This document shows, in pieces, positions 8,776-16,724 of a stretch of 62,878 nucleotides of DNA. The position numbers and the translations under genes were made by a program. The DNA is from Paracoccaceae bacterium. GTDB lineage: Bacteria > Pseudomonadota > Alphaproteobacteria > Rhodobacterales > Rhodobacteraceae. Position 1 is the first letter of the stretch. Each line of letters starts with the position of its first letter. The stretch is taken from NCBI GenBank assembly GCA_029243395.1, contig JAQWSE010000009.1:1-62878 (forward strand), written 5' to 3'. The notes beneath the pieces are model-generated. The model had not been told where the DNA came from. It was given only the letters and a program-made list of their open reading frames with translations, and made no database searches.

Positions 8776-8791
8776 TGCAAGATTCATGCCA
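8776..8791 (-). promoter_or_regulatory. Sigma-54 -24/-12 promoter for fliD
   Basis: Minus strand reads TGGCATGAATCTTGCA with exact GG-N10-GC spacing. Predicted start is near 8765, 34 bases before the TTG start of fliD. Confidence 0.75.
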
Positions 8792-8897
8792 TTATTGTCT
8801 TATCAATAACGGCTTGATTATTATATTTATTACTGGAAATTAACTAAATATATTTTTTTTGTGTCGTTATTCAATGGTAACAAGTTGGAGGAAAGAC

Positions 8898-9284
8898 ATG
8901 AATGTTCAATCAGCACTAAACGCCTACAAGCAAACCAACCTCTCTGAAGTTGAGAGTGCATCGCCACACCGATTAATAGAATTAACATTTCAAGATCTGA
9001 AACGAAACTTATTAATAGTTCGTAGACACTTGAATGAAGGAAAACCAGTTGGAGGACAGGAGGCATCACAATCAATAGCTGCTCTGGAAATTCTCCGAAC
9101 TAGTCTCAATTTTGAAGATGGTGGAGAGATCGCTGCCAATCTGGATCAAATTTATGCTTATAGCTTGGACCAGTTATCAAAAATAATAAAAGATGATAAT
9201 GAATATGAACTTGACGCTGTTATCGCTATAATAAGTTCGTTGGTCGATGCTTGGGGTTCAATATCAAGCATTGAGAAACCTTAA
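8898..9284 (+). CDS. fliS: Flagellin export chaperone FliS
   Basis: 128 residues of the FliS helical-bundle family: NVQSALNAYKQT at the N-terminus, SPHRLIELTFQ, LNFEDGGEIAANLDQIYAYSL in the centre and AWGSI near the end. FliS binds the disordered C-terminus of flagellin before secretion. ATG 8898 has a strong GGAGGAAAG ribosome site; the longer reading frame starting at 8859 has none. Divergent from fliD. I see no sigma-54 element upstream. A second FliS-like gene lies at 10324. Confidence 0.92.
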   Translation: MNVQSALNAYKQTNLSEVESASPHRLIELTFQDLKRNLLIVRRHLNEGKPVGGQEASQSIAALEILRTSLNFEDGGEIAANLDQIYAYSLDQLSKIIKDDNEYELDAVIAIISSLVDAWGSISSIEKP

Positions 9285-9392
9285 ATTTTCAAAATAACTC
9301 AAAATCTTGTAGACCCGTCTTCTGTATATGCTAATATTTGCGGAAACAAATTAAGTATATAGGCTCAATAGAGGAACGGGAGTCAAAGATTT

Positions 9393-9884
9393 ATGGCAAA
9401 ATTTTGTCCAGAATGGGTATTCAGTGCCTGTATAGCAAAAGCTGCTGGAGGATTTCTAACAGGTAACATCCCGCTTTCTTCGTTATCAACGAAGTTAACA
9501 GATGGGTTGAATCAGTATTATAATGAGATCAAAGCAGAAAGTATCGAAGAAGCTGCAACAAAAATACTAGAGTTTCTTAACGAAATCGAAGCTGGCTCTA
9601 CTGCTATCGAGTACCTAAACGCATACATATATAAAAGGGTAAAATTTCATGCCAATAACAAGCCAAGAAAACTTCAAGGGCTGTTTGTTGATGAGTTTGC
9701 ACCAATGAAAACCCGGGACTATAGTGCTGAAAAAGCAGTCATACTGTTTAAGGCATTTGTATTCAGTTCCCGTTCAGGCCTTGCTACGGATGTACCCGCG
9801 GAGTGGGAGATTAATGAAGAAGAAGGTATAGGCTGGTTTGGAGATCTTATGAAATCAGAACCAACAATTTTCGACTCTTTGTGA
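9393..9884 (+). CDS. Conserved-looking hypothetical protein in the flagellar cluster
   Basis: 163 residues, no recognised family. It is a soluble, mainly helical and acidic protein without signal peptide or membrane segment, starting with MAKFCPEWVFSACIAKAAGG. A purine-rich GAGGAACGGGAG lies about a dozen bases before the ATG. It sits between two fliS-like genes, so a late flagellar or flagellin-handling role is possible by position only. Confidence 0.6.
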   Translation: MAKFCPEWVFSACIAKAAGGFLTGNIPLSSLSTKLTDGLNQYYNEIKAESIEEAATKILEFLNEIEAGSTAIEYLNAYIYKRVKFHANNKPRKLQGLFVDEFAPMKTRDYSAEKAVILFKAFVFSSRSGLATDVPAEWEINEEEGIGWFGDLMKSEPTIFDSL

Positions 9885-9889
9885 AAAAA

Positions 9890-10267
9890 CTAAGCAATTA
9901 CATCAACTTGATCTTTAAACCTTGGTGGGTTTTTAGATAGATTAGAAACGTTCTGCATTCGGGTTATCATCTCATTGTGCACGTATACTGGTCTAAGACT
10001 GATTCTGGAAGCCAAATAAGCTTCTGCTGAAACAGTACTTGGAGCTTGTCTCTTATTGGCTCTAGAACCATAAAAATTATTCCCATTAACCAAGTTCGAA
10101 GAATTTACATCATTAACAGGTGGTTTGTCAGCTAGCAAAGCATTTCTTGATGGCATTATTTTTGCAACGGGTCCTGCTATATTCACAGATCCAGGACGAG
10201 TCCCCTGTATCCTGTTAGTATTATGACTAAGATCGTTTGTATGAGAAAGCATGAGGTTATCATACAT
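9890..10267 (-). CDS. Hypothetical protein, low-complexity, between the fliS-like genes
   Basis: 125 residues, rich in Asn, Ser and Pro, with no membrane segment or recognised domain (for example VNSSNLVNGNNFYGSRANKR). ATG at 10267 lacks a clear ribosome site. It runs opposite to its neighbours and converges on the 9393 gene with a 5-base gap. Base composition matches the region. It could be a small disordered flagellar accessory protein or a chance reading frame. Confidence 0.45.
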   Translation of the reverse strand: MYDNLMLSHTNDLSHNTNRIQGTRPGSVNIAGPVAKIMPSRNALLADKPPVNDVNSSNLVNGNNFYGSRANKRQAPSTVSAEAYLASRISLRPVYVHNEMITRMQNVSNLSKNPPRFKDQVDVIA

Positions 10268-10323
10268 GAAATGGATAATTTGGCAATATATCTATCTAAG
10301 ATATCAAAAAAACTGGTTAAGAA

Positions 10324-10713
10324 ATGCAATTTGAAAAAGTAGCAAAGGCATATCGAAAGACGGATATGTTTGGGGCAGCTGAAGCCAGAGATCCTGAAAC
10401 CGTTGTTATCATGGTGATGGACGAACTCATCAAAGCAGTGAAAACATTTCACAAGAACATTTCCATTAAAACTGGTGATCTAATCAGCCGATCTAAAAGT
10501 TTTTCAAGAGCGATATCCGTAATTTACATGCTACAATCAAGTTTAGACTTAGAAAGAGGGGAGCAAATTGCTTATGACCTCTTCAGATTATATGAATTTC
10601 TAAGGATTCACCTGATCAAAGACCTAAGAACTGGATCTGTGAACAAAAGCTCAACGGCTTTGAATAGCATCGTTGACATTAAGACAGCCTGGTTGAACGT
10701 AGCAAAAGATTGA
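10324..10713 (+). CDS. Second FliS-like flagellin chaperone
   Basis: 129 residues with the FliS pattern, but diverged from the 8898 copy: VAKAYRKTDMFGAA at the start, DPETVVIMVMDELIKAV, LQSSLDLERGEQIAYDLFRLYEFL and a terminal AWLNV. Position 72 onward (SLDLERGEQIA) matches the FliS core SLDxExGGEIA. Two FliS paralogues suggest two flagellin classes or a division between flagellin and another export client. The stop is directly followed by the FliT-like gene, so the two are probably cotranscribed. Confidence 0.82.
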   Translation: MQFEKVAKAYRKTDMFGAAEARDPETVVIMVMDELIKAVKTFHKNISIKTGDLISRSKSFSRAISVIYMLQSSLDLERGEQIAYDLFRLYEFLRIHLIKDLRTGSVNKSSTALNSIVDIKTAWLNVAKD

Positions 10714-10719
10714 TTGGAT

Positions 10720-11004
10720 ATGAAAGACTTGATTGAAAATTTAAGAGATATTTCTGATCGCATTTGTGTTGCGAAAAAAATAAATGATTATGACGAAATA
10801 CTTCACTTAGATCATCATAGAAAATTAATTCTTGATGAGATTTTTTCTAGAGGACTTAAGCAATTAAGCGAGGAAAATATCACAACCATAAAGTCAATTG
10901 CTGAAGAAAATGAGAAAATGATTTCAGAGATTTCAATAGCTGGAACAAAAAAAGCGGAATCTGCTCACAAAAAAATGAAGGCACTTAACGGATACAATAA
11001 ATAA
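10720..11004 (+). CDS. FliT-like small flagellar chaperone (putative)
   Basis: About 94 residues, helical and charged. The segment INDYDEILHLDHHRKLILDEI resembles the FliT signature in which a D-W/Y-D motif is followed by an E/D-x-x-R-x-x-L-L helix. Genes for FliT normally follow fliS, as here (6 bases after the stop of the second FliS-like gene). ATG 10720 is preferred over the TTG at 10714. The assignment rests on length, helix pattern and position; the family is poorly conserved. Confidence 0.6.
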   Translation: MKDLIENLRDISDRICVAKKINDYDEILHLDHHRKLILDEIFSRGLKQLSEENITTIKSIAEENEKMISEISIAGTKKAESAHKKMKALNGYNK

Positions 11005-11011
11005 TAGTTTC

Positions 11012-12109
11012 TCAAGCAAAAGGCTTTTCTATAGCCAGTTTTTTCATTTTTTCAATTAAGGTTGTGCGTCGCAATTTTAACATTCCTGATGCCTGACTAA
11101 CCTGACCAGCAGAGTTTTCCAAAGCGGCTTCGATCAAAACTATCTCTATATCTTGCAAATGGCGTCTCAAATCAATATTATCAAAATAAGAAAACCAATC
11201 CTTATAATGATTAGGGTGAGGTAAAGGCAAATCTACCGAAGTATCATCTTGATCAGCCGGGATTCCCACTAAATCTGCAGCCGCATCCCATAGCGCAGAA
11301 CTTTCTTCACTATATTCTGGTGCTTTAATTTTCAGGAGATTATTCTTTACATGTTCCCCGTTAATGGATCTACCATTAAATAGTACACAAGCTCTCTCTA
11401 TCAGGTTTTTTAATTCTCTAACATTTCCTGGCCAGGAATATTTTTGAAGTGCCTTCAAAGCGGTATCGTCAAATGTAGGTACACTATTAGCACTATTAGC
11501 ACTATTAGATGGTTCACTGAAGTGCTCAAAATCTTCCAGAATTTTCGTTAAAATTAAAGGAATGTCTACGGCCCTATCCGATAATCTAGGAACATCTATA
11601 GGGAAAACATTTATTCGATAAAATAAATCTGCTCTAAAATCTCCCTTATCTACTTTCAAACTGAGATCTTGGTGGGTTGCACATACCAGTCTGAAGTCTA
11701 CTTTGATTGTTTTGTTACCCCCAACTCTTTGAATTGATTTATCTTCAAGAGCCCGAAGTAACTTTGATTGGAGCGAAATTGGCATGTCGCCAATCTCGTC
11801 TAAGAATAGTGTTCCTCCGGCAGCTTGCTCAAATCTTCCAGCTCTAGGTTTGTCCGCACCAGTGAATGATCCTTTTTCATGGCCAAACAATTCTGACTCT
11901 AATAATTCAGATGGAATGGCAGCACAATTAACCGAAATTAACAACCCCTTTCGACCCGACTCGTTGTGGAGTGCCTTAGCCACAAGCTCCTTACCAGTAC
12001 CAGTTTCACCAAGAACTAAAACAGTTGTATTTACCTTTGCAACCATCTTTATAAGTCGCTTAAGTTCCTTGCAAGGACTGCTAGCTCCAACAATCAACTC
12101 ATCAATCAT
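11012..12109 (-). CDS. Sigma-54-dependent activator, FleQ/FlrA-like, master flagellar regulator candidate
   Basis: 365 residues. The AAA+ domain covers about 5-235 with Walker A GETGTGKE at 34-41, the sigma-54 contact loop GSFTGA at 80-85 (usually GAFTGA), the DEIGDMP Walker B region and WPGNVREL. A Fis-type helix-turn-helix ends the protein (SQASGMLKLRRTTLIEKMKK). No receiver or GAF domain precedes the AAA+ domain. A linker at about 200-210 carries an Asn-Ser-Ala repeat. It is divergent from the FlbD-like gene, and no sigma-54 element is seen before it, so it is probably made first and drives the sigma-54 promoters listed here. Confidence 0.85.
   Translation of the reverse strand: MIDELIVGASSPCKELKRLIKMVAKVNTTVLVLGETGTGKELVAKALHNESGRKGLLISVNCAAIPSELLESELFGHEKGSFTGADKPRAGRFEQAAGGTLFLDEIGDMPISLQSKLLRALEDKSIQRVGGNKTIKVDFRLVCATHQDLSLKVDKGDFRADLFYRINVFPIDVPRLSDRAVDIPLILTKILEDFEHFSEPSNSANSANSVPTFDDTALKALQKYSWPGNVRELKNLIERACVLFNGRSINGEHVKNNLLKIKAPEYSEESSALWDAAADLVGIPADQDDTSVDLPLPHPNHYKDWFSYFDNIDLRRHLQDIEIVLIEAALENSAGQVSQASGMLKLRRTTLIEKMKKLAIEKPFA
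11482..11508 (-). repeat. Three exact 9-bp tandem repeats inside the activator gene
   Basis: The unit CACTATTAG occurs three times without change and encodes repeated Asn-Ser-Ala in the linker between the AAA+ core and the arginine-finger region. It is in frame, so copy-number change would alter linker length only. Confidence 0.85.
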
Positions 12110-12292
12110 TGTCCATTACCATTAAGATTCCGCTGCCTGTCATTTTTTTGAATAGCACTAAACCACAATCACATATTTTTGTCAAAATTTTGAATGCGTC
12201 TTCTTAATGTTCTCTCAATATCGCCGTTATGGTGGCCTTAAATACCTAGCAAATATTAGAATTTGAATAATTTTTCTATCAAATTTCACCTT

Positions 12293-12308
12293 TGGCCCAC
12301 TTCTTGCC
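12293..12308 (+). promoter_or_regulatory. Sigma-54 -24/-12 promoter for the FlbD-like gene and fliEFGHIJ
   Basis: Reads TGGCCCACTTCTTGCC with exact GG-N10-GC spacing. Transcription start is expected near 12319, 20 bases before the ATG, with a GAGAGGA ribosome site between. The 229-base intergenic region also has to hold the promoter of the divergent activator gene. Confidence 0.78.
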
Positions 12309-12338
12309 TTTTACGTAGGACGGATAGAGAGGACAGAC

Positions 12339-13547
12339 ATGACATCAATCTATATTAAGAGTACTGATTTCACCTTAGCGAAACAGATTAGAGCTTCTCT
12401 GGAAGATCGAATAATCAATTCATCCTTAGTCCCAGAAATAGAGCCTAATAAGGTAGAAAATGTCACGAGCAATTATAATACTTATGTATGCTCTTCAGCC
12501 TGGGAAAATAAATTGGGTGGGCAACCAGCTTTATTGGATGCCGCGAGAAAGGTACGCGCTAAGAATATTATAGTTGTGCATGAAGAAAGCGATAGTTACC
12601 AAATCGAAAAACACTTGGGAGGCAATCTTATCCGCTTTCACATAGGAAAAAATGATGCTTCTACCAATCTTAATCAAAGCTTTTCAGTACAACTCCTTCT
12701 AAGCTTAATTCAACCTAAAGACAGCATGACAGCTGGTGATATTAATAGCCACCAACTCCTAAAGCTATCAAAGAAAGTTTCAGAAGCTGATGTGACTGTA
12801 TTCATAAATGGTCCCACAGGAACAGGAAAAGAAGTTTTATCAAAATTCATACACAAACATTCTAATAGAAAAGATAAAGCCTTTGTGGGCATTAATTGCG
12901 CTGCAATTCCCGAAAATATGCTTGAGGCTATTCTATTCGGTCACGAAAAGGGTGCCTTTACCGGGGCATCTACTTCCAACAAAGGCATTTTTCGGGCTGC
13001 GGATGGTGGAACTCTTTTATTAGATGAGATATCTGAAATGCCCCTGTCTTTGCAGGCTAAATTACTACGCGTCCTACAAGAAAAAATAGTAACTCCACTA
13101 GGTTCTCAGCAGGAAGTCCCTGTGGATGTTAGAGTGGTAGCTACAACAAATAGATGCATGGCTCAGGAAATAAAAACAAATCGATTCAGAGAAGATTTAT
13201 TTTACCGCCTTAATGTTTTTCCATTGCTAACAAAACCACTGGTTGATCGCCAGGATGATATAATCCCCATAGTCACAAACTTATTAATAAGGCATGTCCC
13301 TGACATCACTAAGATTCCATATGTAAATCCCGATGCCATCAATGCACTTCTAAATTATAATTGGCCAGGCAATGTCAGAGAACTAGAAAACGTAGTCCAG
13401 AGAGCACTAGTACTTTGTTCAGAAGGGAAGATATCTGAACTAGACATAATAGTTGATTCTACAGCTGGGGATAACTCAGTACAAGAAAATCTACGCGATC
13501 AAATTCTTTCAAAAGCTACTCAAATAGAGGAAGTCGGAAATGTCTAA
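12339..13547 (+). CDS. FlbD-like sigma-54 activator lacking a DNA-binding domain
   Basis: 402 residues. Residues 1-125 form a degenerate, receiver-like N-terminal domain (conserved CSSAWEN, no clear phospho-acceptor set). The AAA+ domain follows, with Walker A GPTGTGKE at 158-165, GAFTGA at 205-210, DEISEMP and NWPGNVREL. After the AAA+ domain only about 50 residues remain and no Fis helix-turn-helix is visible, unlike Caulobacter FlbD. It overlaps fliE by 8 bases and heads the fliEFGHIJ operon. It probably activates from solution or with the FleQ-like protein, as reported for Helicobacter FlgR, which also lacks this domain. Confidence 0.85.
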   Translation: MTSIYIKSTDFTLAKQIRASLEDRIINSSLVPEIEPNKVENVTSNYNTYVCSSAWENKLGGQPALLDAARKVRAKNIIVVHEESDSYQIEKHLGGNLIRFHIGKNDASTNLNQSFSVQLLLSLIQPKDSMTAGDINSHQLLKLSKKVSEADVTVFINGPTGTGKEVLSKFIHKHSNRKDKAFVGINCAAIPENMLEAILFGHEKGAFTGASTSNKGIFRAADGGTLLLDEISEMPLSLQAKLLRVLQEKIVTPLGSQQEVPVDVRVVATTNRCMAQEIKTNRFREDLFYRLNVFPLLTKPLVDRQDDIIPIVTNLLIRHVPDITKIPYVNPDAINALLNYNWPGNVRELENVVQRALVLCSEGKISELDIIVDSTAGDNSVQENLRDQILSKATQIEEVGNV

Positions 13548-13860
13548 GATAAATCCAGCAAATCTAGAAAACAACGTGATGAATTTCCATCAAAAAGTCT
13601 TAAGTCCAGCGAAAGATGCTCTGGGATCTCAGATACCAGAAACACCATTCACGGATAGAATGACAAATGCAATTCGCCAGGTAGCAAAAGCTCAAGAAGA
13701 AGCCGCCATAAGTGCTAAGAATTTTGAATTAGGTGTGGAAACAGATTTAAGCAAAGTCATGATGAAACAGCAAGTCTCTTCCCTTGGTTTCCAATTAACC
13801 CTAAACGTACGAAATAAAGTTCTCTCTGCATATAAAGACATTATGAATATGCCAGTATAA
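13540..13860 (+). CDS. fliE: Flagellar hook-basal body protein FliE
   Basis: 106 residues; FliE links the MS-ring to the proximal rod and export gate. The C-terminal half has the family pattern (VETDLSKVMMKQQVSSLGFQLTL, split here by position, with terminal VLSAYKDIMNMPV). It overlaps the preceding activator gene by 8 bases, implying translational coupling. Confidence 0.9.
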   Translation: MSKINPANLENNVMNFHQKVLSPAKDALGSQIPETPFTDRMTNAIRQVAKAQEEAAISAKNFELGVETDLSKVMMKQQVSSLGFQLTLNVRNKVLSAYKDIMNMPV

Positions 13861-13896
13861 GAATGACAATTTTTCTGAATTCATCTAGGTGCTAAA

Positions 13897-15618
13897 ATGA
13901 CAGATACAACAGAATTTTCCGCAGCCGTTAATAGAACTGATAATGGATTAGTAACCCAGACTAGCCGGCTATTAGCAAATGTGCAGAATCTTACTTCTCA
14001 GCCAAGCTTCCAAAGATCATTTCCTGCCGTCATAGCTGTCATAGCTGTCGGGATAGGCCTATTAGTATATGCACTTTTACAGCAACCAGAGCGGACAACT
14101 TTATTTGCTTCACTTCCTGACTCAGAGAAATCTAAGGTAGTAGACGCCCTCAAGAACCAAGGAGTGGCTGTTACTCTCGATCCTACAACTGGAGATATTT
14201 TAGTACCTGTAGATGACTACCATAGTTCGAGAATTTCCCTCGCAGCTCAAGGATTGCCGGCTTCCGTGCCAGGAGGATATCAAAGTTTAAGTGACCTACC
14301 GCTTGGTTCAAGTCGGTCTGTTGAATTAATGCGATTAAAACAGACACAAGAAATTGAATTAGCCAGATCCATCAGAGAAATTGAAGATATTATGTCTGCA
14401 AGGGTACACTTGGCTCTGCCAGAAAAGTCAGTATTTGTGAGGAACCAGCAACCTCCTACAGCCTCTGTTTTCGTTCAACTACCTTACGGAAGAACTTTAG
14501 GTTCAAGCCAAGTTACAGCTATAATCCATTTGGTATCTTCTTCAATACCCAATATGTCTAAACAAGATGTTACTGTTATAGATCAAAATGGTGCTTTACT
14601 TTCAAAATCAGCAGATGATCCAGATAGTATTCTATCCGATAATCAATTAGAGCATCGAATGCGCTTAGAAAGCATCTATAGAAGCCGAATAATTTCATTA
14701 GTTACCCCAATTGTGGGACCAGGAAATGTAAGCGCACAAGTAAATTTGGATATTGATTTTACTCGAAATGAAACCACTGAAGAAATAGTAGATCCTAAAA
14801 GCACAGCCACAAGAAGCAAACAAACTACTTTAGACGAATCAACAGATTTACCCGCTCGTGGGATACCCGGTGCTGTTTCCAATACCCCTCCTACTCAGGC
14901 TGAATTAAACACCTCGCCCTCAGGGAATGCATCCGATGACAGAATCAGGACCCGTTCTTCAAGTGACATCGAAAATTTTGAAGTTAGCAGAACTATATCA
15001 ACCACCCAAAAACCTTCTAACACAATTGTTAAGATTACTGCTGCTGTTCTTTTGAGGGAAACCGTAGCAATAAATCCAGAAACAGGGTTAGAAGAGGCAC
15101 AACCTTTGCCAGAAAAAAAGTTGGCCGAAATTAATAAATTGCTTTCCGGTGCTATTGGTATTGATCAAGAAAGGGGCGATACATTAACTGTTAGCAGTTC
15201 GCCTTTTGTTTCTACATTGGAGGGTGTTTCCAAAGAATGGCACGAAGTTCCTCTGATCAAGAACCTCCTAAAGCAGCTCGTTACAATATTAATTCTATCG
15301 ATCGTGGCCTTAGGTGTGATAAGACCATTACTAAATAGAATTATGATACCGATAGGTTCTGGAGCTCCTGGTGAAGTATTAGTCGGCATGGAAGATGAAG
15401 TAGACGTAGACACCGTGGAAGTTCAAGAAGGAGAGTCTTTAGAAGATATCAAGGCTAAGCTTAAACCAAAGAAGCAAGCAATTTCAGCTGATATGCTAGA
15501 CACAGCGAACACCTATGACGACAAGGTAGCAGTGATTAGAATGATAGTTTCTGAAGAAGCAGGTAAAGTTTCAAATGTTTTCAAGGAAATGATTAGTAAA
15601 GATATGGGACCGAGCTAA
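13897..15618 (+). CDS. fliF: Flagellar MS-ring protein FliF
   Basis: 573 residues, normal length. A transmembrane segment lies at about residues 43-63 (AVIAVIAVGIGLLVYALLQQ). The periplasmic ring-building motifs follow (FASLPDSEKSKVVDALK, GLPASVPGGYQSL, ARVHLALPEKSVFV). A second membrane segment lies at about 460-480, and the C-terminal cytoplasmic tail binds FliG. The large Ser/Thr-rich insert around residues 300-360 is typical. It is the third gene of the operon that begins at 12339, 36 bases after fliE. Confidence 0.96.
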   Translation: MTDTTEFSAAVNRTDNGLVTQTSRLLANVQNLTSQPSFQRSFPAVIAVIAVGIGLLVYALLQQPERTTLFASLPDSEKSKVVDALKNQGVAVTLDPTTGDILVPVDDYHSSRISLAAQGLPASVPGGYQSLSDLPLGSSRSVELMRLKQTQEIELARSIREIEDIMSARVHLALPEKSVFVRNQQPPTASVFVQLPYGRTLGSSQVTAIIHLVSSSIPNMSKQDVTVIDQNGALLSKSADDPDSILSDNQLEHRMRLESIYRSRIISLVTPIVGPGNVSAQVNLDIDFTRNETTEEIVDPKSTATRSKQTTLDESTDLPARGIPGAVSNTPPTQAELNTSPSGNASDDRIRTRSSSDIENFEVSRTISTTQKPSNTIVKITAAVLLRETVAINPETGLEEAQPLPEKKLAEINKLLSGAIGIDQERGDTLTVSSSPFVSTLEGVSKEWHEVPLIKNLLKQLVTILILSIVALGVIRPLLNRIMIPIGSGAPGEVLVGMEDEVDVDTVEVQEGESLEDIKAKLKPKKQAISADMLDTANTYDDKVAVIRMIVSEEAGKVSNVFKEMISKDMGPS

Positions 15619-15687
15619 ATGAGAATGCTTTTCCCAATACAAAAAATTTGATAAATTAACAAACAAGAGAGATCATAGAGGGCTCCC

Positions 15688-16704
15688 ATGGCAGAAGAAA
15701 GCATATTTGAAGGACTAAGTGGCACCCAAAAGTCAGCAATTTTGATGATGCTTTTAGGAGAAGATGAAGCTTCAGAGATTTTGAAGAATCTTTCTCCAAA
15801 AGAAGTACAGCACTTAGGGACCGCCATGTATTCCGTACAAGGAATAGACCAAAATACAGTTAACCGAGTGTTGGATGAGTTTCTAGCCATCATCAAAGAA
15901 CAAACAAGCCTTGGTCTTGGTGCTGGTAATTACATTAGGAATGTTATGACTAAAGCATTGGGGGAGGATAGAGCTCAGTCCGTTTTGGGCCGAATTACTC
16001 CATCAAGTAGCGAGAGGCCAATAGAAATTTTGGATTGGATGGATGCCCGAGCAATATCTGAATTAATTGTTGATGAACATCCTCAAATAATAGCTCTAAT
16101 TATTTCCTATCTTGATTCAGCCATGGGAGCCGATGTTTTAAATATGTTGCCCGAGGAACTTCAACCACTCATTGTGGAAAGAATAGCAAATTTAGAAAAT
16201 GTTCAACCGGATGCTATACGAGAGCTTGAGACGGTAATGGAAAAGAAATTTCAAGCAAATACTACGCTTAGAGCTTCACAAGTGGGTGGGATAAAGGCCG
16301 CTGCAGCCATTATGAACTTTACCAGTGGGGATGTTGAACAGGCAATATTTAAAGCCGTAGCCAAGAAAGATCGTAACCTGATGCAGGCGATTCAAGAAGC
16401 TATGTTTGTTTTTGATAACTTAATTATGTCTGATAATAAGTCTCTTCAAACCCTCATGAGAAGCGTAGATACAGAAGATTTAGTCTTGGCCTTAAAGGGA
16501 ACCGATGACGTACTATCAGACAAAATCTTCAGCTGCATGTCAAGCCGTGCAGCTGCAAACATACAAGACGAAATGGAAGCTTTGGGTCCAGTGCGGTTAA
16601 CTGAGGTGCAAGAAGCTCAAAAACGTATAATTAATGTAGCAAGAAGAATGTCAGATGAAGGTACTATTGTCCTGGCTGGTAGAGGTGGCGATGATTACGT
16701 CTAA
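15688..16704 (+). CDS. fliG: Flagellar motor switch protein FliG
   Basis: 338 residues. FliG couples stator and rotor. The N-terminal region (residues 1-100) binds FliF. The middle domain has the EHPQ motif (VDEHPQIIALIISYL), followed by the C-terminal charged torque helix region and the family ending RMSDEGTIVLAGRGGDDYV. ATG at 15688 has GAGGGC upstream. It sits 69 bases after fliF in the same operon. Confidence 0.96.
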   Translation: MAEESIFEGLSGTQKSAILMMLLGEDEASEILKNLSPKEVQHLGTAMYSVQGIDQNTVNRVLDEFLAIIKEQTSLGLGAGNYIRNVMTKALGEDRAQSVLGRITPSSSERPIEILDWMDARAISELIVDEHPQIIALIISYLDSAMGADVLNMLPEELQPLIVERIANLENVQPDAIRELETVMEKKFQANTTLRASQVGGIKAAAAIMNFTSGDVEQAIFKAVAKKDRNLMQAIQEAMFVFDNLIMSDNKSLQTLMRSVDTEDLVLALKGTDDVLSDKIFSCMSSRAAANIQDEMEALGPVRLTEVQEAQKRIINVARRMSDEGTIVLAGRGGDDYV

Positions 16705-16724
16705 AATCGAAAAGAGAAATTTGA

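Noticed and set aside
8732-8790. Alternative sigma-54 alignment using the GGCAA at 8766
   Set aside because: The -24 GG is missing at the required distance; the neighbouring alignment 8776-8791 is complete.
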